From Candidatus Omnitrophota bacterium (lineage in GTDB: Bacteria; Omnitrophota; Gorgyraeia; Gygaellales; Profunditerraquicolaceae), in the NCBI GenBank assembly GCA_026387555.1, contig JAPLLM010000002.1:1-10320 (forward strand): a stretch of 10,320 bases of DNA, given 5' to 3'. The position numbers and the translations under genes were made by a program. Under the pieces are notes generated by a model. That model had not been told where the DNA came from, made no database searches, and worked only from the letters and a program-made list of their open reading frames with translations. This document shows positions 6,080 to 10,320 of the stretch, one piece after another (positions within the stretch are counted from its first letter, which is position 1; the number at the start of each line of letters is the position of its first letter).

Positions 6080-8105
6080 GATATTATTTATAACTTTAAG
6101 CAATATCGGTGATGCTATCCTGACTCTTCCGGCGCTGGATTCTCTGATGCTTGAATATCCGGCGGCTGATATCTATGTCATGTGCGCAGAGAGGCCGAAG
6201 GAGCTATTTGAAAACAATCCGAGGATAAAAAAAGTCATTATTTTTGATAAACACGCCGGTATAAAGTCAAACATAAAACTCTTCAATTCTTTAAGAAAAG
6301 AAAGATTTGATCTGGTGGTGGATTTACGTAATACCTTTTTCGGCGCGGCATTACCTGCGCGCTACCGTACTTCGCCTTTGCTCTCTATGCCAAAGAGTAT
6401 CTCGCATATGAAAGATAAGCACCTTTGGAAAATCAAAAATCAAAAAGCAGAGATCAAATATAAGGCAGAGGCTAAGTCACTATATATTAGCCCTAAGGAT
6501 GAGGAGCGCATCGGAAAGATACTTAAGGAAAACAATATAGCACATAACGACGCGTTCATTGTCATTGCGCCCGGGGCGCGCAGCTCAATCAAGCGCTGGC
6601 CCAAAGAGAAATTTGCCCAGCTGGCCTCTTTATTGGGGAAAGATTTCGGTTCCAAGATAGCTCTTGTCGGAGATAAGGCTGATGTCGAGGCGAGCCGTTA
6701 TATCAAAGAAGCCTCTGGCCTTGATATTTTAGATTTGACCGGTAAGACTACCCTTATGGAGTTAGCGGCTCTGATTAAAAAGTCGCGGCTCCTTGTTACT
6801 AATGACAGCGCTATACTGCATTTAGCCAGCTATTTGAACGTACCGGTCCTGGCGGTATTCGGGCCGACTAACGAAAATAAATACGGGCCATGGTCAGCTG
6901 AATCCAGCGTGGTGCGCAAGTTTATTTACTGCCGCCCCTGCGAAAAGGCTGCTTGTAAATCCGGTTCGCTTAAATGCCTGGAATTGATAAGAGTGGATGA
7001 TGTGTACCATGCCGCCAAAGGTTTATTGGCAGGCGATAATCGAGAACCACTAACTGAAAATCTTGGTGAGCCTAAACGCATCCTCATTGTGCGCACCGAC
7101 AGGATCGGCGACGCCCTATTGTCTACTCCGGTGATCAAGGCGATCAGGTCAGCATATCCGCAGAGTTATATTGCCATGATGGTGGCGCCAGCAGCCAGGG
7201 ATATTATCGAGGGGAATCCTTATCTGGATGAAGTGATAATCTACGATAAAGATTCGCGGCACAAGAGCCTGCCCGCCTCCATGCGTTTTGCCAGGATATT
7301 GGCTAAAAAACATTTTGATTTAGCGCTCATTTTGCACCCGACTAACCGCAGCCATATGGTCACTTTCTTCGCCGGGATACCGCGGAGAATTGGTTACGAC
7401 CGCAAGATGGGGTTTTTGCTCACTGACAGGTTGCATCATACTAAACAGCTCGGCGAGAAACACGAGATGGAGTATGCCCTTGATTTAGTAAGGTATCTGG
7501 GCATTGAGCCGAAAGATAAGGACCTGTTTATGCCGATCAAAAAAGATTCGGAAGAGTGGGCGGAGAAATTTTTGCAGAGCGAAGGTATTAGTAAAAACGA
7601 TAAATTGTTAGCCATACATCCGGCTGCCAGCTGTATTTCGCGAATCTGGCCGCAGGAGAGGTTTGCCGAGCTTGCCGATAAATTAGCCGAAAAATACGGA
7701 TTTAAAATCTTGATCATCGCAGGCTCCGACCCGTCTCACATTAATATCGCCCGGAAAGTAACGGAGAAAATGAAACAACGGGCAGTCAATCTATCGGGAA
7801 AGATCTCGCTTAGCCAGTTAGCCAGCGTCTTGAAGAGGTGTCAACTGTATGTTTCGAGCGACACCGGTCCGATGCACATCGCCTCGACCGTGGGTGTCCC
7901 GGTAGTCTGTCTTTTTGGTAGATCGCAGGCAGGTTTAAGCCCCAAGCGCTGGGGGCCTTTGGGTAAGAAAAGCCGCGTTATCCATAAGGATACGGGTTGC
8001 GTTGCCTGTCTTGCCCATAACTGCGTAAAAGGATTTGCCTGCTTTAAGGCGATCAGGGTGGAAGACGTAATAAATGCGGCGGATTCCCTGCTAAAAGAGG
8101 CGTAG
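6063..8105 (+). CDS. Tandem GT9-GT9 fusion (two heptosyltransferase-like domains)
   Basis: This 680-residue protein consists of two complete GT9 modules. Module 1 (about 1-325) has SNIGD with D17, an RWPKEKF block, NDSAILH (D248, H253), FGPTNE and cysteines C290, C293, C298, C305. Module 2 starts near residue 337 (EPKRILIVRTDRIGD, D350), has RIWPQERF, SDTGPMH (D600, H605), FGRS and cysteines C646, C649, C654, C660. About ten residues of linker (around 326-336) separate them, and no convincing internal start with a ribosome site is present. Each module keeps the family's key residues, so both may be active, perhaps adding consecutive heptoses. Divergence between the two (TNDSAILH versus SSDTGPMH, different central regions) argues against a recent duplication. 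The gene overlaps the upstream GT9 gene by 17 bases and is the last of the overlapping block. Exact donors and acceptors are unknown. Confidence 0.9.
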   Translation: MKKINKILFITLSNIGDAILTLPALDSLMLEYPAADIYVMCAERPKELFENNPRIKKVIIFDKHAGIKSNIKLFNSLRKERFDLVVDLRNTFFGAALPARYRTSPLLSMPKSISHMKDKHLWKIKNQKAEIKYKAEAKSLYISPKDEERIGKILKENNIAHNDAFIVIAPGARSSIKRWPKEKFAQLASLLGKDFGSKIALVGDKADVEASRYIKEASGLDILDLTGKTTLMELAALIKKSRLLVTNDSAILHLASYLNVPVLAVFGPTNENKYGPWSAESSVVRKFIYCRPCEKAACKSGSLKCLELIRVDDVYHAAKGLLAGDNREPLTENLGEPKRILIVRTDRIGDALLSTPVIKAIRSAYPQSYIAMMVAPAARDIIEGNPYLDEVIIYDKDSRHKSLPASMRFARILAKKHFDLALILHPTNRSHMVTFFAGIPRRIGYDRKMGFLLTDRLHHTKQLGEKHEMEYALDLVRYLGIEPKDKDLFMPIKKDSEEWAEKFLQSEGISKNDKLLAIHPAASCISRIWPQERFAELADKLAEKYGFKILIIAGSDPSHINIARKVTEKMKQRAVNLSGKISLSQLASVLKRCQLYVSSDTGPMHIASTVGVPVVCLFGRSQAGLSPKRWGPLGKKSRVIHKDTGCVACLAHNCVKGFACFKAIRVEDVINAADSLLKEA

Positions 8106-8113
8106 AATTACAG

Positions 8114-8141
8114 TTGATTTGACTTCTAATTATGCTATAAT
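8114..8141 (+). promoter_or_regulatory. Sigma70-type promoter with extended -10, in the only intergenic gap
   Basis: TTGATT (8114-8119) and TATAAT (8136-8141) are separated by 16 bases, and TGC directly precedes the -10, giving an extended -10. The -10 is a perfect consensus match and lies in the only gap between genes (8106-8153). Transcription would begin near 8147-8149, only about 5-7 bases before the ATG at 8154, so the mRNA would be leaderless or nearly so. It should drive the uncharacterised gene, the heptose kinase and kdsB. Confidence 0.7.
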
Positions 8142-8153
8142 CACTAAGTTCAT

Positions 8154-9083
8154 ATGATTAACATACAGAAGGTTAAGACATATTCCATCAAATCGCGCCT
8201 GAGCAAGGTGAAGCAGCAGGATTTTGGCCAAGCCCCTGCCAAAGGGAAGAGCTTTAATAGTTTCCTGAACTCTCTTCCTAATATCTTAAAAGCTAAAGAG
8301 ATACGGGCTGTAGCTTACGCTGCGGTCAAGGCGAAGAAAACGCGTAAGTCCGTCATCTTTATGGCCGGCGCGCATGTCATAAAATGCGGCTTAAACCCGG
8401 TTTTAATCGAGCTGCTTAAGAAAAAAGTAATCACCTGTATTTGCTTAAACGGCGCAGGAATCATCCATGATTTTGAGCTGGCTTTTCAAGGTAAAACTTC
8501 GGAAGATGTAGCCGAGAATCTTAAAACTGGTAAGTTCGGAATGGGGCGCGAGACCGCGGAGTTTATTAACGAAGCGGTAAAAGATGGTGTGCGCGAGGGG
8601 TTAGGTTTAGGAGTCTCCATCGGTAAAAAGATAAGCGAATCTAAACTTAAGTATAAGAATTTGAGCCTGCTTTACAATGCCTATAAATACAAAGTCCCGG
8701 TCTGTGTTTTTGTAGCTATCGGAACGGATATCATACACCAACATCCTTCTTTTGACGCCGGGCTTACCGGAGAAGGATCGCTGCGGGATTTTTATCTTTT
8801 GACCGAGAATATCGGAGCCTTGAATAACGGCGGGTTGGTCTTAAATTTCGGTTCAGCAGTGGTTTTACCCGAAGTCTTCTTAAAGGCTTTGAATTTATCG
8901 CGCAATTTAGGGAGTAAAGTCAAAGATTTTACAACCGCCAATTTCGATATGATCTACCATTACCGGCCGTCTAAACATGTCTGCATGCGTCCGGTTCTCT
9001 CCGGAGGCAAAGGTTATTATATCATCGGGCACCATGAAATAATGCTTCCGTTGTTAGCCCAGGCGATCATCGAAAAGTTATGA
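8154..9083 (+). CDS. Conserved uncharacterised protein, deoxyhypusine-synthase-like
   Basis: I recognise this 309-residue protein as a conserved uncharacterised family with a Rossmann-like look, probably distantly related to deoxyhypusine synthase; no function is established that I can name. Blocks that look conserved are MAGAHVIKCG (70-79), NGAGIIHDFE (99-108), GTDIIHQHP (190-198) and NFGSAVVLPE (231-240). The last occupies the place where true deoxyhypusine synthases carry a glycine-rich loop with a catalytic lysine; here the corresponding residue seems to be E240, so ordinary hypusine chemistry is unlikely. There is no signal peptide or membrane helix, so it is cytosolic. The ATG follows the promoter by only about 13 bases with no Shine-Dalgarno; a GTG about 18 codons in is a weaker alternative. 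It overlaps the heptose kinase gene by 4 bases, which ties it to heptose/Kdo precursor supply by context only. Confidence 0.7.
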   Translation: MINIQKVKTYSIKSRLSKVKQQDFGQAPAKGKSFNSFLNSLPNILKAKEIRAVAYAAVKAKKTRKSVIFMAGAHVIKCGLNPVLIELLKKKVITCICLNGAGIIHDFELAFQGKTSEDVAENLKTGKFGMGRETAEFINEAVKDGVREGLGLGVSIGKKISESKLKYKNLSLLYNAYKYKVPVCVFVAIGTDIIHQHPSFDAGLTGEGSLRDFYLLTENIGALNNGGLVLNFGSAVVLPEVFLKALNLSRNLGSKVKDFTTANFDMIYHYRPSKHVCMRPVLSGGKGYYIIGHHEIMLPLLAQAIIEKL

Positions 9084-10093
9084 AAAACCTAAAGAGCATA
9101 ATCGCGAATTTTAATAAGGCTCGTATTTTGGTCGTAGGCGACGTGATCCTCGACCAGTATATCTGGGGGACGGTGGAGAGGGTCTCTCCTGAAGCGCCGG
9201 TCCCGGTAGTCTGGGGCAAGTCGCGCACCTATGTGCCCGGGGGTGCTGCAAATGTGGCGAATAACATCTCCGCTCTCGACGGGCAGGTGACATTAGTCGG
9301 GGTCACCGGAGAGGATGAGCACGCCAAGATATTATTATCCGAATTAAAAAAGAGAAATATCAACACAGGCGGGATATTCAACGAGCCAAAGAGGCACACT
9401 ATCCTTAAAACGCGCATCCTCGCCGGGCATCAGCAGGTGGTCAGAGTGGACTGGGAGGATACCGAGCCGCTGGCTAAGAGCCTTAACGAAAAAATACTAA
9501 AATTTATCAAAAGCCATATTAAAAATTTCGACGCGGTGATTATCGAGGATTACGGCAAGGGCGTCGTTAACATGCATTTATTGGCAGAGCTTATCGCGTT
9601 GGGCAAAAGGTTCGGGAAGATCGTCACAGTGGATCCCAAAGAAGAGCATTTTCAATATTACAAGGGGGTCACTTCCATTACTCCTAATCGTAAGGAGTTG
9701 GAGAATGCGATAAGGAATTTAAAACTCAAAGATAACGAAAACCGTTTTAAAATAAATACCGACAGGCTCTTCGCTGATAAAGATATTGATTCCGCTGCCA
9801 GCCAGATTTTGGATTACCTTAAGCTGGAGTCTATATTGGTTACGTTAGGCGAGCAGGGGATGAAACTTTTCGAGAAGAGCGGCCGTATGACGCATATCCC
9901 GACCCAGGCCCAGGCGGTCTTTGATGTTTCCGGGGCCGGGGATACGGTTATCAGCGCCTTTACTTTGAGCCTCTGCGCCGGGGCAAGTAAATTGGAAGCA
10001 GCGCACATCGCTAATTTTGCCGCGGGTATTGTGGTAGGAAAAGTAGGAACCGCGACTACGGATAGAACAGAGCTTTTGCAGAGGTTAAAATAA
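9080..10093 (+). CDS. rfaE1: D-glycero-beta-D-manno-heptose-7-phosphate kinase (stand-alone HldE kinase domain)
   Basis: This 337-residue PfkB/ribokinase-family enzyme phosphorylates heptose-7-phosphate at C1 with ATP, giving heptose-1,7-bisphosphate on the way to ADP-L-glycero-D-manno-heptose. The N-terminal GDVILDQYIWG followed by SPEAPVPVV is very close to the HldE kinase domain. PGGAANVANN (53-62) forms the sugar site, DYGKG lies mid-protein, and SGAGDT carries the catalytic base D288. In Escherichia coli HldE a nucleotidyltransferase domain follows the kinase; here the protein stops after the kinase, matching the split arrangement (RfaE1/HldA with a separate RfaE2/HldC). The partner enzyme and the phosphatase GmhB are not in the window. 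The ATG overlaps the upstream stop by 4 bases, and kdsB begins directly after its stop codon, so the three genes probably share the promoter at 8114-8141. Confidence 0.93.
   Translation: MKNLKSIIANFNKARILVVGDVILDQYIWGTVERVSPEAPVPVVWGKSRTYVPGGAANVANNISALDGQVTLVGVTGEDEHAKILLSELKKRNINTGGIFNEPKRHTILKTRILAGHQQVVRVDWEDTEPLAKSLNEKILKFIKSHIKNFDAVIIEDYGKGVVNMHLLAELIALGKRFGKIVTVDPKEEHFQYYKGVTSITPNRKELENAIRNLKLKDNENRFKINTDRLFADKDIDSAASQILDYLKLESILVTLGEQGMKLFEKSGRMTHIPTQAQAVFDVSGAGDTVISAFTLSLCAGASKLEAAHIANFAAGIVVGKVGTATTDRTELLQRLK
10080..10084 (+). promoter_or_regulatory. Ribosome binding site (AGAGG) for kdsB
   Basis: AGAGG inside the end of the kinase gene lies 9 bases before the kdsB ATG at 10094. 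It supports that start, which follows the kinase TAA with no gap. Confidence 0.6.
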
Positions 10094-10320
10094 ATGGATG
10101 TCATCGGAGTAATCCCCGCCCGGTACTCATCGACCAGGTTTGAAGGAAAGGTTTTGGCTGACATAGGCGGAAAGCCGATGATCCAGCATGTCTGGGAGAG
10201 GGCTAAGCAGGTCAAGATATTAGACGACCTGATTATTGCCTGCGACGAGGAAATAGTCGCTCAAGCGGCGAGAGATTTCGGGGCCAAGGTCGTACTTACC
10301 TCTAAAGGACATGCCTCGGG
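10094..10320 (+). CDS. kdsB: CMP-Kdo synthetase (3-deoxy-manno-octulosonate cytidylyltransferase), 5' part
   Basis: The first 75 codons are visible; the gene continues beyond the window. KdsB couples Kdo with CTP to give CMP-Kdo, the donor for Kdo transfer onto lipid A, in the cytosol. The N-terminus has IPARYSSTRFEGKVL, the family's nucleotide-binding loop (IPARY-STR-PGK-L; here F-E replaces L-P), then GGKPMIQHVWERA, an IIACDEE stretch in the position of VATDD, and the beginning of the TS-x-H-SG motif (TSKGHASG) just before the edge. The start directly follows the kinase stop codon and has a ribosome site 9 bases upstream. Its position behind the heptose kinase fits a precursor operon for the LPS inner core. 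The changes from consensus (E for P in the loop, C for T before the aspartate) are modest and do not change the call. Confidence 0.92.
   Translation, partial: MDVIGVIPARYSSTRFEGKVLADIGGKPMIQHVWERAKQVKILDDLIIACDEEIVAQAARDFGAKVVLTSKGHAS

Noticed and set aside
8119..8124. TTGACT as the -35 element
   Set aside because: It is a better -35 match than TTGATT, but the spacer to TATAAT is only 11 bases, too short for sigma70 promoters.
8106..8153. Rho-independent terminator after the GT9-GT9 gene
   Set aside because: No GC-rich hairpin followed by a T run is visible in the 48-base gap; read-through from the upstream block remains possible.
8154..9083. True deoxyhypusine synthase
   Set aside because: The catalytic lysine loop seems absent (PE in place of PK), and bacteria normally lack the eIF5A substrate; only a distant family resemblance is claimed.

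Overview
The window is a densely packed, entirely plus-strand stretch of a lipopolysaccharide (LPS) inner-core biosynthesis locus from a Gram-negative (diderm) bacterium. The evidence is a lipid A acyltransferase tail, ADP-heptose:LPS heptosyltransferase-type (GT9) modules, a heptose-7-phosphate kinase and the start of CMP-Kdo synthetase. Base composition looks slightly AT-rich by eye. The fused glycosyltransferases, the very tight packing and the family mix resemble environmental lineages such as Omnitrophota (or deltaproteobacteria-like groups). That placement is inference; no rRNA or other phylogenetic marker is present.

Layout. Block 1 (1-8105) holds six genes, each overlapping the next by 4 to 25 bases. 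They are: (i) the 3' end of an LpxL-type acyltransferase fused in frame to an ELM1-like (DUF1022) glycosyltransferase domain; (ii) a GT4-GT9 fusion; (iii) a second GT4; (iv) a membrane-anchored CE4-type polysaccharide deacetylase with an altered metal site; (v) a single-domain GT9 most like heptosyltransferase II (WaaF); (vi) a tandem GT9-GT9 fusion. Together these carry seven glycosyltransferase modules on five polypeptides (one ELM1-like, two GT4, four GT9).

Block 2 (8106-10320) begins after the only intergenic gap, 48 bases, which contains a convincing sigma70-type promoter with an extended -10. It contains a conserved but uncharacterised protein with a deoxyhypusine-synthase-like look, a stand-alone D-glycero-beta-D-manno-heptose-7-phosphate kinase, and the 5' end of kdsB, which runs off the window.

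How the genes work together (inference from families and context): block 2 makes activated sugar precursors (the heptose-bisphosphate step towards ADP-heptose, and CMP-Kdo). Block 1 finishes lipid A acylation and adds heptose and other sugars to the core, possibly with one sugar deacetylated on the periplasmic side. The domain fusions may couple successive transfers. No RNA genes, mobile elements, CRISPR arrays, clear terminators or gene-free stretches above 300 bases were seen.
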